NCBI RefSeq assembly: GCF_017316025.1
Contig: NZ_JAFLVT010000008.1
Span: 186,001 to 250,000 of the forward strand
Length of the DNA: 64,000 bases
Reading direction: 5' to 3'
Origin: Candidatus Enterococcus myersii
Lineage (GTDB): Bacteria; Bacillota; Bacilli; Lactobacillales; Enterococcaceae
A program made the position numbers and the translations under genes. This document shows positions 52,495-63,980 of the stretch, in pieces; within the stretch, counting starts at the first letter, position 1; each line of letters opens with the position of its first letter. The notes beneath the pieces were generated by a model. That model was not told where the DNA came from. It ran no database searches and saw nothing but the letters and a program-made list of their open reading frames with translations.

Positions 52495-52667
52495 TGGGTT
52501 TCTTCCTTTTCATTCTATTTATTTTTGTAATTTGTCTTATCCCTATTAGGCAAATATATCTGAAACAATATTCTATTTCTAAAAGCAAAAGGAGTAGTTT
52601 GTTAAAAACTGCTCCTTTTGTAATTGTTGACATTCTAGAGAAAATAGCAAATTTTTTCATTAGATAA
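52494..52667 (+). CDS. 57-aa single-helix membrane protein
   Basis: ATG 52494 overlaps the preceding stop by one base and has GGAGG ten bases upstream. One strong membrane helix (FFLFILFIFVICLIPI) is followed by a basic segment (RQIYLKQYSISKSKRSS) and an amphipathic helix. It is likely the functional partner (immunity or export) of the 27-aa peptide. Confidence 0.55.
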   Translation: MGFFLFILFIFVICLIPIRQIYLKQYSISKSKRSSLLKTAPFVIVDILEKIANFFIR

Positions 52668-52720
52668 TATCTTGACATAAGAAATAAATCCTTTTTTTAG
52701 AAAATTCTTTGTACTACTAA

Positions 52721-54022
<1,302 letters not shown>

Positions 54023-54102
54023 GAAGTAACAAAAAAACTTACATGAAAATAACCGAGCGAAGTTACACTACATTGAGAACTTGACAAGGAGAGTATGATT
54101 TT

Positions 54103-54825
54103 ATGGAGAGTCCCCTTATTTATCCAACGCTTAAAACAAGAATAATTAACTGTTTAAAACTGTTTGGCTTTATCATATGGGCAATAATGCCTATTAATTT
54201 GAGCATGGTTTTGAATGTGACACAAGAGAAAACTCCTATCTTCCTTAGGTGGATTTTAGTGGGTGTATGGATTGCATTCACTATATTTACAATCAAATGG
54301 CTTTGGGCGTACTATATCCGTCATACGACTGATACAGTCAAGCGTCTCCGCTTAAAAGATATTGGTATCGGACTACTATTCTTCATTCTTTTGCGTATAA
54401 TCGCAGTAGTTGGCACTTTAGCACTACAGGCTGTGTATCAACAGAATATGTCCGCAAATGATGCAGCCCTACAAAGTAATGATCCCGCAAAAATCTATCC
54501 AATATACTTCATTATTTTTAACGTATGTATTGGAATAATTGCCCCAATCATTGAAGAGCTAGTATTTCGAGGAATTTTTACTAATCTTCTCTTTTTCAAA
54601 CATAGAAAGTTTTTGCCTTTAATTGTTACTTCGGTAATATTTTCCTTTTTGCATGGTAGTGAAAATATCATCACTTTCTTAATGTATTTTTCAATTGGAG
54701 CCGTACTATATCTAGCTTACTTGAGAAGAAGGAATATAGCAGATTCAATTTTAGTACACATATTGAATAATGGACTGCTCATGATAGTGTCTACTATTAA
54801 CTATGTAATTATTCTTTTGAATTAA
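54103..54825 (+). CDS. CPBP-family intramembrane metalloprotease
   Basis: The 240-aa protein has about seven membrane helices and the CPBP/Abi motifs: EELVFRGIFTNLLFF (Glu-Glu), FSFLHGSEN (His) and HILNNGL (His-Asn). Such proteins in bacteriocin loci are linked to self-immunity (PncO, SkkI-type) or peptide processing. It is the last gene before the right end of the element. Confidence 0.85.
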   Translation: MESPLIYPTLKTRIINCLKLFGFIIWAIMPINLSMVLNVTQEKTPIFLRWILVGVWIAFTIFTIKWLWAYYIRHTTDTVKRLRLKDIGIGLLFFILLRIIAVVGTLALQAVYQQNMSANDAALQSNDPAKIYPIYFIIFNVCIGIIAPIIEELVFRGIFTNLLFFKHRKFLPLIVTSVIFSFLHGSENIITFLMYFSIGAVLYLAYLRRRNIADSILVHILNNGLLMIVSTINYVIILLN

Positions 54826-54888
54826 TTTTTAGAGAAAGAAATTCTTCGATATTAAATTTTTGCAAATTTACAAACAGTAAATAAATCT

Positions 54889-54930
54889 AAAAGATACTTT
54901 TTCTAGATATAGAAGAGTATCTTTTCATTT
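54889..54930. terminator. Terminator at the right end of the element
   Basis: AAAAGATAC (54889-54897) and GTATCTTTT (54917-54925), with further A/T pairing inside, close the bacteriocin transcript. Confidence 0.7.
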
Positions 54931-54947
54931 TATTTTCGATAGTGCTA

Positions 54948-55056
54948 TTTTGGCGGGATTTATTTATTCTTTGAAAATATATCACTTGAAAACCTTATAA
55001 AATCAAGCCTAAATAAAATCCCGGCAGAATTCTCTGGCGGGATTTTGGCGGGGAAC
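54948..55056. repeat. Arm-type repeats at the right element end
   Basis: TGGCGGGATT at 54951 and TGGCGGGATTTTGGCGGGGA at 55035-55054 match the units near attL (38673). They are candidate integrase arm-binding sites. Confidence 0.6.
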
Positions 55057-55142
55057 CTAATGAAAATAGGCTCTTTTTATCCATTCTACATTAAGCTAAA
55101 TGCTGTTAAATCAACATTCCGAAACCTTATAAGGTTACTTCA

Positions 55143-55156
55143 TTATTCCCACTCCA
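55143..55156. other. Attachment site attR inside the guaA 3' end
   Basis: TTATTCCCACTCCA is the reverse complement of the last guaA codons (Glu-Trp-Glu-stop). Integration here leaves guaA complete. Confidence 0.88.
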
Positions 55157-56708
55157 CAGTTGCAGGTGGCTTAGAGGTAATATCGTACACGATTCGATTT
55201 ACGTGGTCTACTTCGTTGACGATGCGGACAGAGATTTTTTGTAAGACATCCCAAGGGATACGAGCAAAGTCTGCTGTCATGCCGTCGATTGAAGTAACGG
55301 CACGAATACCGACAGTGTAATCATACGTACGGCCGTCTCCCATTACGCCAACTGAGCGAATACCAGGTAAGACAGTGAAGTATTGCCAAATGTCACGGTC
55401 AAGGCCGGCTGCGGCGATTTCTTCTCGTAAGATAGCATCTGATTCTCGCACGACTTCTAATTTTTCTTCGGTTAATTCACCTAAGACACGAATGCCAAGA
55501 CCAGGGCCTGGAAATGGTTGACGCCAAACGATAGCGTCAGGCATGCCAAGCTGTGTTCCTAATTCCCGCACTTCGTCTTTGAATAACGTGTTTAATGGTT
55601 CGATTAATTTAAATTGCATATCTTCTGGTAGACCGCCAACATTGTGGTGAGACTTAATGGTTTGTGCTGTTTCAGTACCAGATTCAATGACGTCAGTGTA
55701 AAGAGTACCTTGAGCTAAAAATGAGATACCTTCTTCACCGGCAAGTTTTGTTGCTTCGTCATCAAAGACATAGACGAATTCGTTACCGATAATTTTACGT
55801 TTTTGTTCAGGGTCAGAAACACCTTTTAATTTGTCTAAGAAACGATCACGAGCATCAACTTTAATGATGTTTAAGCCAAATTTACCGCCAAGGCTTTCCA
55901 TTACTTGTTTGCCTTCATCTTTACGTAAAAGACCGTGGTCAACGAAGATACACGTTAGTTGGTCCCCAATGGCTTTTTGTAATAAGACGCCAACAACAGA
56001 GGAGTCAACGCCGCCGGATAATCCAAGTAATACTTTTTTATCACCGACAGTTTCACGGATCTGTGCAATTTGCATTTCGATGAAGTTATCCATTGACCAG
56101 TCGCCTTTACATTGGCAGACATCCATTGCAAAGTGACGCAATAATTCATTGCCGTATTCAGAGTGACGAACTTCAGCATGAAATTGGATACCGTAAATTT
56201 TGTCTTCTTTATTTTGGATAGAAGCGATTGGGCAATCTTTACTTGTTGCTACAACTTCAAAACCTGCTGGTGTTTGTGTTACCAAATCACCGTGGCTCAT
56301 CCAAACGTTTTGTTTTTTCGGTGTACCGACAAAAAGTTCTGCGTCATCGGCAGTTACTTCTAATTCAGCTTTACCGTATTCTTTGTTTAACGCGGGCTCA
56401 ACCTTACCACCTAATTTATAAGTGATTAGCTGCATGCCGTAACAAATACCTAGAACTGGGATTCCCAATTTCAAAATCTCTTCATCAATGCCAAAGGCGC
56501 CTTCATCATAAACGCTGTTTGGTCCGCCGGAAAGAATAATTCCCTTTGGATTAATGGCTTTGACTTCTTCTGCAGTGATTTTGTGGCTCATCAATTCAGA
56601 AAAGACACCAAATTCACGAATGCGGCGTGTAATCAATTGGTTGTACTGGCTACCATAGTCCAAAACGATAATCTTTTCGACTGTCGGCAGGTGGTCAACA
56701 TTTGTCAC
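55143..56708 (-). CDS. guaA: GMP synthase (glutamine-hydrolysing)
   Basis: The 521-aa enzyme makes GMP from XMP. It has the class I glutamine amidotransferase half ([17 protein letters not shown], the Cys in GICYGMQLI, and His-Ala-Glu in [14 protein letters not shown]), the PP-loop ATPase motif SGGVDSSV, and the C-terminal dimer domain ending TVEWE. GTG 56708 with GAGGG upstream is the start. Its 3' end is the insertion target of the mobile element. It follows coaA by 82 bp on the same strand. Confidence 0.97.
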   Translation of the reverse strand: MTNVDHLPTVEKIIVLDYGSQYNQLITRRIREFGVFSELMSHKITAEEVKAINPKGIILSGGPNSVYDEGAFGIDEEILKLGIPVLGICYGMQLITYKLGGKVEPALNKEYGKAELEVTADDAELFVGTPKKQNVWMSHGDLVTQTPAGFEVVATSKDCPIASIQNKEDKIYGIQFHAEVRHSEYGNELLRHFAMDVCQCKGDWSMDNFIEMQIAQIRETVGDKKVLLGLSGGVDSSVVGVLLQKAIGDQLTCIFVDHGLLRKDEGKQVMESLGGKFGLNIIKVDARDRFLDKLKGVSDPEQKRKIIGNEFVYVFDDEATKLAGEEGISFLAQGTLYTDVIESGTETAQTIKSHHNVGGLPEDMQFKLIEPLNTLFKDEVRELGTQLGMPDAIVWRQPFPGPGLGIRVLGELTEEKLEVVRESDAILREEIAAAGLDRDIWQYFTVLPGIRSVGVMGDGRTYDYTVGIRAVTSIDGMTADFARIPWDVLQKISVRIVNEVDHVNRIVYDITSKPPATVEWE

Positions 56709-56790
56709 AGTTAAATCCCTCGATTCTTCAGATTATTTATTGTAAAGAAGTAAGCTTCTTACAAGCAGTTTAACAGGCATGAAAATAAAA

Positions 56791-57714
56791 TCAATATTTT
56801 CGCAAATAGATTTCATCAATTAAATGATGGTTTGTTTTATGGAGAATTATATCTGCTCTGCTTCTAGTAGGCAAGATGTACTCTTCTAAATTCTTCAAAT
56901 TCACATTTTGCCAGACGCTTTCAGCCATTTTAACCGCTTTTTTGCGATCGCCAATGGCAAATTGATAATAATAATTGGTTGGATCTAAAAAGGCGGTATC
57001 CAGTAATTGCTCAAAACGTTCCAAATACCATTGTTCAATTAATTCGGGCTTAGCATCGACAAAAAGTGAGAAATCAAAAAAGTCGCTAACGTAAATTTGT
57101 TGGTTTTGTGGCAGTTGTAGCGTATTAATCCCTTCGACAATTAAAATATCTGGTTGTTCAATCAATTCAAATTCATTGGGGATAATATCGTAAACATTAT
57201 GGGAATAAACAGGTACTTGAATGGAATTCTTGCCAGATTTTACTTCATTTAAAAACTGGATCAAACGTTCCATGTCGTAACTTTCGGGAAAACCTTTGCG
57301 ATCCATGATCCCTTTTTGAGCTAATACTTGGTTTGGGTATAAAAATCCATCGGTTGTAATTAGTTGAACATTACGTCGAGGAAATAGCCGCGAAAGTAAT
57401 GTTTGGACTAGGCGAGCAGTGGTTGATTTTCCCACCGCCACTGAACCAGCAATTCCGATAATAAAAGGTGGTGTTTTGACATAACGATGTAAGAAGAGAC
57501 CTTTACTTAAGTTGAGTGATTCTGCTTCTTTCATATATAAATGAATCAAATGACACAACGGAATGTAAACATCCTCGACATCTTGCATCGATAGGCGGTC
57601 ATTTAGACTCTTGATGCCATCCAATTCTTCTTGGGTTAAGGGCATATTGTTACTATTGTAAAATCCCTGCCATTCTTGACGGGAAATTTTGTAGTAATTC
57701 ATTTTTTCCTCCAT
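56791..57714 (-). CDS. coaA: Type I pantothenate kinase
   Basis: The 307-aa enzyme phosphorylates pantothenate, the first step of coenzyme A synthesis. It has [22 protein letters not shown] (P-loop), [16 protein letters not shown], the [10 protein letters not shown] segment and [14 protein letters not shown] 57714 follows AAGGAG; the ATG at 57702 is an alternative. The frame extends further upstream without a good start. Confidence 0.94.
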   Translation of the reverse strand: MEEKMNYYKISRQEWQGFYNSNNMPLTQEELDGIKSLNDRLSMQDVEDVYIPLCHLIHLYMKEAESLNLSKGLFLHRYVKTPPFIIGIAGSVAVGKSTTARLVQTLLSRLFPRRNVQLITTDGFLYPNQVLAQKGIMDRKGFPESYDMERLIQFLNEVKSGKNSIQVPVYSHNVYDIIPNEFELIEQPDILIVEGINTLQLPQNQQIYVSDFFDFSLFVDAKPELIEQWYLERFEQLLDTAFLDPTNYYYQFAIGDRKKAVKMAESVWQNVNLKNLEEYILPTRSRADIILHKTNHHLIDEIYLRKY

Positions 57715-57951
57715 GAGCGACTCCTTTTGGCTATTTTTCAGAAAAAGCCAACAACATTTCCATAGCGGATATGACAATATGCGCTAGGACTTCGCGAACA
57801 TTTTAACACATAATGGTCGCTATTATCAGTAAAAACACAAATAAATGCAGTTTAACGGTCTTTCTGCTAGTATAAAGATGGATGATATTTCAGGGCAAGC
57901 TGTAAAATAGGTTTACGTTGAATTTAAAAAAATTTTAAAGGAGCGAGGAAC

Positions 57952-58524
57952 ATGAAAAAAATTGTAATAATAGGCGATAGTATCGCAGCCGGTTTTTTTG
58001 AAGGGCAAGTCACAGACTTATTAAATGAATATGTGACAGATACACTAACAGGGATGGGCTTTCCAGATTATACGGTCGTTAATTTGGGAGAACGTGGTGC
58101 GTCAAGTGCTACAGCTTTGGAACAATTACCTAAAGCAGAAGCTGAAAATCCTGATTTTGTCGCAATTAATGTTGGCATTAATGATGCTATCAACAATCGC
58201 GAGAACGTGAAAGAATACGGCGAAAACTTGAAAAAAATGATTACGGCTTTTCCAGCTGAAAAAGTCATTTTAGTTGGCCCAAGCTGGGTAGATCTGACGA
58301 TTAAAACCGCCGGAAATAAAGAAACACTCGTGAAATATATTGCAATGGCAAAAGATATCGCACAAGAAACTGGTGTGAACTACATTGATATGTATCATCA
58401 TATGGAAGTTTACCCAGATCCAGCTGAATTTTTACAAAGTGATGGTTTACATCCATCAAAATTCGGGTATCATCTATTAGGAGCGCTAATTGCGCGGGAT
58501 ATTAAAAATAAACTATTAGGATGA
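57952..58524 (+). CDS. SGNH/GDSL hydrolase
   Basis: The 190-aa cytosolic esterase has the four blocks: GDSIAAGF (nucleophile Ser), NLGERGASS (Gly), VGINDAINN (Asn) and DGLHPSKFGYHLLG (Asp-His). It hydrolyses esters of unknown nature. GGAGCGAGG precedes the ATG; four bp separate it from the methyltransferase gene. Confidence 0.85.
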   Translation: MKKIVIIGDSIAAGFFEGQVTDLLNEYVTDTLTGMGFPDYTVVNLGERGASSATALEQLPKAEAENPDFVAINVGINDAINNRENVKEYGENLKKMITAFPAEKVILVGPSWVDLTIKTAGNKETLVKYIAMAKDIAQETGVNYIDMYHHMEVYPDPAEFLQSDGLHPSKFGYHLLGALIARDIKNKLLG

Positions 58525-58528
58525 AATT

Positions 58529-59134
58529 ATGAGTGATCATTATTATACCAATCAACCCAATGCAGCCCACGACTTTGCTGAATTTGATTTTGAACTAAAA
58601 GGGCGCAGATTGCGCTTTGTGACCGATAGCGGCGTTTTTTCCCGCAATACAATCGATTATGGTTCGAGAGTTTTAATTGAAACCTTTACTGCTAATAATT
58701 TGCCCGCCGGAGCATTGCTTGATGTCGGCTGCGGCTATGGCCCGATTGGGTTGGCGATAGCGGCGACAACCGATCGCTTTGTTGAAATGGTGGATGTTAA
58801 CGAGCGGGCAATTGACTTGGCATGTGGCAATGCGAGCCGCAATCAAATTGAAAATGTCGACATTCATGAAAGTGACATTTATGCAGACGTAAAAAAGACA
58901 AGCTATGCTGCAATTTTAAGTAACCCGCCAATTCGTGCCGGTAAAAAAGTTGTTCATGCTATCTTAAGCGATGCCTATCCCTTACTTATGCCAGGCGGCA
59001 CATTGACTGTGGTCATTCAAAAAAAACAAGGTGCTCCTAGCGCCGAAAAAAAAATGCAAGCAGTCTTTGGCAACTGTGAAATTTTAACAAAAGACAAAGG
59101 CTATTATATTTTGCAAAGTGTAAAAGAAGATTAA
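58529..59134 (+). CDS. Class I methyltransferase, RsmC-like
   Basis: The 201-aa protein has the SAM motif LLDVGCGYGPIGLAIA and the SNPPIRAGKKVVHAI motif (NPP[FYI]) of RNA/DNA N-methyltransferases; it starts HYYTNQPNAAHDFAEFDFELKGR as in the short Firmicutes RsmC-like family (YbxB). The likely target is a guanine in 16S rRNA. It is the second gene after the SGNH hydrolase and ends at a terminator. Confidence 0.88.
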   Translation: MSDHYYTNQPNAAHDFAEFDFELKGRRLRFVTDSGVFSRNTIDYGSRVLIETFTANNLPAGALLDVGCGYGPIGLAIAATTDRFVEMVDVNERAIDLACGNASRNQIENVDIHESDIYADVKKTSYAAILSNPPIRAGKKVVHAILSDAYPLLMPGGTLTVVIQKKQGAPSAEKKMQAVFGNCEILTKDKGYYILQSVKED

Positions 59135-59145
59135 TGAATAAAAAG

Positions 59146-59188
59146 CAACTTTTCCCAGGAAAATTCAAATGGGAAAAGTTGTTTTTTT
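59146..59188 (+). terminator. Intrinsic terminator after methyltransferase gene
   Basis: CAACTTTTCCC (59146-59156) and GGGAAAAGTTG (59171-59181), then T run. Confidence 0.85.
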
Positions 59189-59324
59189 GCTGTAAAAAAA
59201 AATAAACTTTTTCCTTGCTCTGAAACGAGTTTCATACATTATGCTCTAAATGTAGTTGGAAGAAAGCAAAGAAAGTGCTTTTTTATAATGTTAAATATGA
59301 AACAAAAAATAGGGGGAATGAAAG

Positions 59325-59603
59325 ATGTTTACGTATGTGAAATTAACTAAAAATGGTTGTACCCAGCTTTATTATGTGCAAGTGGAAGTCTCAGCGGGAA
59401 AACTTAATTTACATGATGTCAGCGGCCTACAAGCACGCCAAATTTTATCTGAGAAGATTTGTGATTTAGATTGGCAAGTTTTTGATGAATATTATGGCGG
59501 ACGACGTTTTTCATTTGGCAAAGATGAGATGAGTTGCCAAGTTTATGAAGCGGGGCTTGCTGTGATAGACTATTTATATAATCAATTACAAGTAGCTGTA
59601 TAA
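59325..59603 (+). CDS. Hypothetical protein
   Basis: A 92-aa soluble protein (LTKNGCTQLYYVQVEV, then DLDWQVFDEYYGGRRFSFG) with a good ribosome site (GGGGG) and no known domain. It lies 24 bp before the LacI-family regulator and may share its transcript. Confidence 0.5.
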   Translation: MFTYVKLTKNGCTQLYYVQVEVSAGKLNLHDVSGLQARQILSEKICDLDWQVFDEYYGGRRFSFGKDEMSCQVYEAGLAVIDYLYNQLQVAV

Positions 59604-59627
59604 CAGGTAAGAGACGAGGTGGGAAAA

Positions 59628-60551
59628 GTGGCAAACATCCGCGATATTGCAAAGCTAACGGGTTATTCGGTGACGACCATTTCACGGGTGATCAACAATC
59701 ATCCCTATGTGGCAGAAGATAAGCGACAAAAAGTTTTGCAGGTAATGGCAGAGCTGGATTATAAACCGAATCGGACTGCGCAAAATTTAAGTAAAGGCCG
59801 GACGCGTAATGTGGGGGTCATTGTCCCTTTTGTAGATCATCCTTTTTATAATCAGTTATTAAAAGGCATTATGCGGGCCGCTTTTGCCCACCAATATAAA
59901 ATTACATTACTGCCAACTAATTATGATAAAAAGCTAGAAAAAAGTTATTTAGAAGAGTTAGCAGCTAAAAGTTTTGACGGGTTAATCGTGACAACCAGAG
60001 CCAATCACATGGATGTTTTTTTACCTTACCTTAAAAAAAATAATATTGTTTTTTGTGAGGCTTCTGGCTTAAAAGAAATCAGTTATGTTGCCATTGATTT
60101 GGCTAAATCATTAAAAGAAAGCATCCTCTACTTAAAAGAACAAGGGGTGAAGCGCTTGGGTTTAACGCTAGGGCGCAGTAAGCGCATAAGTGGTAATTCT
60201 ATTTTAACCATTGAACAAAGCCAAAAATACTTTCCTAATTTTTCAGCAGACAACATTTTTTGGGACTGTATTCATGCTGAAGACGGCATTCAAGCGGCAG
60301 AATTTTTTAAAGAGCAAGCAGTGGATGGAATTATCACCAACGGCGATGAAGTCGCCGCGATGATTTTAGCGCAATACCCTTCAAATGCACAGCCTTTGGT
60401 CATTGGTCGGGAAAATTTATTGGTGAGCCAACTCCTTCATTTTTCAACCGTTGATCATCAATTAAAGCAATGTGGCAAAGCAGCCTTCCAACTTTTTTAT
60501 GATGAAAAAAAAGCGCAAATAACAATTCCACATCAGTTGATAATTCGATAA
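59628..60551 (+). CDS. LacI-family transcriptional regulator
   Basis: The 307-aa repressor has the N-terminal helix-turn-helix (IRDIAKLTGYSVTTISRVINNHPYVAE) and hinge (YKPNRTAQNLSKGRTRNVGVI), then a periplasmic-binding-like ligand domain. GTG 59628 has GAGGTGG five bases upstream; GTG 59619 is less likely. The target operon is not obvious; a terminator follows. Confidence 0.86.
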   Translation: MANIRDIAKLTGYSVTTISRVINNHPYVAEDKRQKVLQVMAELDYKPNRTAQNLSKGRTRNVGVIVPFVDHPFYNQLLKGIMRAAFAHQYKITLLPTNYDKKLEKSYLEELAAKSFDGLIVTTRANHMDVFLPYLKKNNIVFCEASGLKEISYVAIDLAKSLKESILYLKEQGVKRLGLTLGRSKRISGNSILTIEQSQKYFPNFSADNIFWDCIHAEDGIQAAEFFKEQAVDGIITNGDEVAAMILAQYPSNAQPLVIGRENLLVSQLLHFSTVDHQLKQCGKAAFQLFYDEKKAQITIPHQLIIR

Positions 60552-60552
60552 A

Positions 60553-60588
60553 AAAGACCTCTGTAGTTTTTTCTATAGAGGTCTTTTT
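60553..60588 (+). terminator. Intrinsic terminator after LacI-family gene
   Basis: AAAAAGACCTCT and AGAGGTCTTTTT surround a T-rich loop. Confidence 0.85.
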
Positions 60589-60731
60589 AGCTGCTGAAAA
60601 TTTTGGGAAAAGTTTTTCATTACTTTATTTTCATGAGGTAAAAAGACATCAGAAAATTTGTCGCAAGAATAATTCACCCGCTATTTTTTTAAAGTAGATT
60701 TTGGTACACTAGGGCTTGTGGGGGGATTAAA

Positions 60732-61751
60732 ATGAAGATGACCATTAAACAAATTGCGGAAATGGCAGGGGTATCTGTGACAACGGTTTCGCAAATTTTA
60801 AATAATAAAGGGACGCGCTTTAGTAATGAAACCAGACAACGGGTCTGGGATATCGTAAATAAATATCACTATAAGCCTGATTTTTTTGCGTCTAATTTGA
60901 TTAATCGTCGCTCAAAAACAATTGGGATGATTATTCCAGATGTGACAGATTTTTTCTTCTCAAAAGTAGTCGAAGGGGCAGAACGTTATGTTAATCCGCT
61001 TGGCTATATGATTATTTTGTGTAACTCCCAACAAAGCCAAGAAAAAGAGATTACGTATTTAGAAGAACTTAGTCACCGTTCAGTAGACGGGGTTTTATTT
61101 GCAACGCCGCATTTATTGCCAAGTGGCTATGAAATTGGGAGCCCAATTTATCACAACATGCCGACGATTTTAATTGATCGCGGGATTAACCAACGCAGCA
61201 ATGGCCGTTTAATTGTCAAAGATTACGAAGGTGCTTATCAAGCCGTAAGTTATCTTATCTCACAAGGACACCAAAACATCGGTATGCTAAAAGAAAGTAC
61301 CGGCTATTACCAATTGCAAGAGAGGTTTAATGGGTATCGCCATTGCTTAAAAGATCACGGTATCGCCTATAAAGGACGCTATGTGGTAGAAAATGAGTTA
61401 ACAGTAGCTGGTGGTTACCAAGCTGCTAAGGAACTATTGCGACAAAAAGAATTAACAGCTATTTTTTGTAGCAATGATTCGATGGCAATCGGCTGTTACC
61501 AGGCAATTTATGAATTAGGAAAAAAAGTGCCAGAAGATATTTCGGTGATTGGATTTGATGGCTTGAATTTGACAGAATACGTGACACCTCCGTTAACTAC
61601 CGTTTTGCAACCAGCTTTTGATATTGGTTTTTACGCCGCTAAATTTTTAGTCGACGCAATCGAGTTTCCCAAACGACGAATTCCGAATAAAGTATTTGAT
61701 ACTAAATTAATTATTCGTGAGAGTGTGATGACCTTGACAAGTGAGGAGTAA
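60732..61751 (+). CDS. LacI-family transcriptional regulator
   Basis: The 339-aa protein has HTH ITIKQ-type start (IKQIAEMAGVSVTTVSQILNN), hinge YKPDFFASNLINRRSKTIGMIIPDVTDFFF and the ligand domain with AIFCSNDSMAIGCYQ and ISVIGFDGLNLTEY. It resembles RbsR/CcpA-type sugar repressors. It lies directly upstream of pdp-deoC in the same direction, and two operator-like sites follow it, so it may control deoxynucleoside or ribose use. Confidence 0.86.
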   Translation: MKMTIKQIAEMAGVSVTTVSQILNNKGTRFSNETRQRVWDIVNKYHYKPDFFASNLINRRSKTIGMIIPDVTDFFFSKVVEGAERYVNPLGYMIILCNSQQSQEKEITYLEELSHRSVDGVLFATPHLLPSGYEIGSPIYHNMPTILIDRGINQRSNGRLIVKDYEGAYQAVSYLISQGHQNIGMLKESTGYYQLQERFNGYRHCLKDHGIAYKGRYVVENELTVAGGYQAAKELLRQKELTAIFCSNDSMAIGCYQAIYELGKKVPEDISVIGFDGLNLTEYVTPPLTTVLQPAFDIGFYAAKFLVDAIEFPKRRIPNKVFDTKLIIRESVMTLTSEE

Positions 61752-61768
61752 TACAGTATATTGCTCCT

Positions 61769-61849
61769 GTAAGCGCTTTAACAGGTTGGGGTTTATTAGG
61801 TAAACTGTTTTACTAAAGTGGTTTACCAATTGAATTATTGTTGTATAAT
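61769..61849 (+). promoter_or_regulatory. pdp promoter with two operator-like sites
   Basis: TGTAAGCGCTTTAACA (61769-61784) has the CG-centred form of LacI/CcpA sites. GGTAAAC (61799-61805) and GTTTACC (61821-61827) are perfect arms; the second overlaps a -35-like TTTACC, with TATAAT at 61844-61849. Confidence 0.55.
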
Positions 61850-61875
61850 AACACTGGACTTAAGGAGGAAAAGGC

Positions 61876-63177
61876 ATGCGAATGGTCGATTTAATCGAAA
61901 AGAAGCGTGATGGTCAATTGTTATCTAAAGAAGAAATTGACTTTATTATTACAGAATACACAAATGGTGATATTCCAGATTATCAAATGAGCGCTTTGTT
62001 GATGGCGATTTATTTTACAGATATGACAGATGAAGAAATTACGAACTTAACTTTAGCGATGGCACATTCTGGAGAAGTTATCGATTTATCTTCAATTGAA
62101 GGAATCAAAGTAGATAAACATTCTACCGGTGGGGTGGGAGATACTACTACTTTGGTGCTCGCACCACTGGTGGCAAGTGTGGGAGTTCCTGTTGCAAAAA
62201 TGTCTGGTCGTGGTTTGGGCTTTACTGGCGGAACGTTAGATAAATTAGAGGCCATCCCAGGTTTTAAAATTGAAATTTCAGACGAAGAATTTATTAAAAT
62301 CGTAAACGAAAGTAAAGTGGCTGTGATTGGTCAATCAGGTGATTTGGCGCCAGCGGATAAAAAACTTTACGCTTTGCGGGACGTCACTGCAACTGTCAGC
62401 TCGATTCCGTTAATTGCCAGCTCAATTATGAGTAAAAAAATTGCTTCTGGTGCGGATGCCATCGTTTTAGATGTTACGACTGGTGATGGTGCTTTTATGC
62501 GGGATATAAAAGACGCACGGCGCTTGGCCCACACGATGGTGCGCATCGGCAATTTAGCTAATCGTCAAGTAATGGCGGTTGTTTCGGATATGTCACAACC
62601 TTTAGGTGAGGCAATTGGAAATAGCTTAGAAGTCGTTGAAGCGATTGAAACGCTAAAAGGCGCTGGACCGGCTGATTTAGTAGAAATGTGTTATGCATTG
62701 GGCAGCCAAATGGTCGTGTTAGCCAAACAAGCTCAGACGCTACAAGAAGCGCGGAAAATGTTAGAAGAAGCCCTGACTTCTGGTAAAGCACTAACGAAAT
62801 TCAAAGAGATGATTAAAAACCAAGGCGGAGATGAAACCGTCGTAGATGAGCCAGAACGTTTACTAACTGCCCAATATGAAATAAAATTGCCAGCTAGAAA
62901 AAGTGGTGTTGTCACAAAATTAGTAGCCAATGAAATCGGCATTGCAGCAATGCTTTTAGGGGCAGGTCGTAAGACAAAAGAAGATGAAATCGATTATGCT
63001 GTCGGTTTAAAATTGCACAAAAAAATTGGCGATAAAGTTGCTGAAGGCGAGGCACTACTGACCATTTACAGCAATACAGAAGATGTTGCCGCTGTAGAAG
63101 CGTTACTTTATCAAAATATTGAAATTGGCGCGACGGCCACTGAACCTCCGCTAATTCACGACATCATCACGAAATGA
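61876..63177 (+). CDS. pdp: Pyrimidine-nucleoside phosphorylase
   Basis: The 433-aa enzyme cleaves uridine, thymidine or deoxyuridine with phosphate. It shows [19 protein letters not shown], the phosphate/substrate region [21 protein letters not shown], the family signature [18 protein letters not shown] and [10 protein letters not shown], plus the C-terminal biotin-like domain. The sugar phosphate it makes feeds deoC downstream. Confidence 0.94.
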   Translation: MRMVDLIEKKRDGQLLSKEEIDFIITEYTNGDIPDYQMSALLMAIYFTDMTDEEITNLTLAMAHSGEVIDLSSIEGIKVDKHSTGGVGDTTTLVLAPLVASVGVPVAKMSGRGLGFTGGTLDKLEAIPGFKIEISDEEFIKIVNESKVAVIGQSGDLAPADKKLYALRDVTATVSSIPLIASSIMSKKIASGADAIVLDVTTGDGAFMRDIKDARRLAHTMVRIGNLANRQVMAVVSDMSQPLGEAIGNSLEVVEAIETLKGAGPADLVEMCYALGSQMVVLAKQAQTLQEARKMLEEALTSGKALTKFKEMIKNQGGDETVVDEPERLLTAQYEIKLPARKSGVVTKLVANEIGIAAMLLGAGRKTKEDEIDYAVGLKLHKKIGDKVAEGEALLTIYSNTEDVAAVEALLYQNIEIGATATEPPLIHDIITK

Positions 63178-63317
63178 TTGCCTTTTCAAGAATCATTTTT
63201 TGAATTGCGAGATACATGGTAAAATAGTCATAATAAGAGTTTTTAATTAAAAATTTGATTTATTTTATAGTTCAAAGAAAATTTAGCAATTAAAATATTT
63301 AGGGAGTTGTACAAAAC

Positions 63318-63980
63318 ATGGAATTAAATCGCATGATCGATCATACAATTTTAAAAGCAGACGCAACACAAGAAGATGTGTTACGCATTATTGAAGAAGC
63401 AAAACAATACCATTTTTATTCTGTCTGCATCAACCCAACTTGGGTAAGTTTTGCGGCAGAACAGTTAAAAGGTGAACCGACAGCTGTTTGTACGGTGATT
63501 GGCTTTCCTTTAGGGGCAAACACATCAGAAGTTAAAGCCTATGAAACAACAGATGCCATCAATAATGGTGCAGATGAAGTGGATATGGTAATCAATATTG
63601 GTGCGCTAAAATCTACCCAATTTAAAAAAGTTCAACAAGATATTGAAGCGGTGGTAAAGGCAGCGAAAGATAAAGCCTTGGTTAAAGTGATTATTGAAAC
63701 AGCGCTACTAAATAACGAAGAAATCGTAAAAGCTTGTGAATTAGCTAAAGCAGCAGGAGCAGATTTTGTGAAAACTTCAACTGGCTTTTCAACTGGGGGG
63801 GCTGTGGTAGAAGACGTACGCTTGATGCGTCAAACAGTCGGACCAGAAATGGGTGTGAAGGCTTCTGGGGGCATTCATAATGAACAAGAAGCAATGGCAA
63901 TGGTAGAAGCGGGTGCTAACCGGCTGGGTACTTCGGCTAGTGTAGCAATCGTGACTGGCTCCCAAGGCGGCGGCTACTAA
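63318..63980 (+). CDS. deoC: Deoxyribose-phosphate aldolase
   Basis: The 220-aa TIM-barrel enzyme splits deoxyribose-5-phosphate to glyceraldehyde-3-phosphate and acetaldehyde. It has [48 protein letters not shown], the Schiff-base Lys in [13 protein letters not shown] and MGVKASGGI. The acetaldehyde could be handled by an aldehyde dehydrogenase such as that at 10334. AGGGAG lies upstream; a weak hairpin separates it from pdp. Confidence 0.94.
   Translation: MELNRMIDHTILKADATQEDVLRIIEEAKQYHFYSVCINPTWVSFAAEQLKGEPTAVCTVIGFPLGANTSEVKAYETTDAINNGADEVDMVINIGALKSTQFKKVQQDIEAVVKAAKDKALVKVIIETALLNNEEIVKACELAKAAGADFVKTSTGFSTGGAVVEDVRLMRQTVGPEMGVKASGGIHNEQEAMAMVEAGANRLGTSASVAIVTGSQGGGY

Noticed and set aside
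55045-55320. Plus-strand frame over the guaA 3' end and attR
   Set aside because: It lies antisense to guaA codons and lacks a ribosome site; the only real coding there is guaA.
56709-56790. Purine riboswitch before guaA
   Set aside because: Only 82 bp separate coaA and guaA, with a short hairpin (GTAAGAAG/CTTCTTTAC) and no purine aptamer signature.
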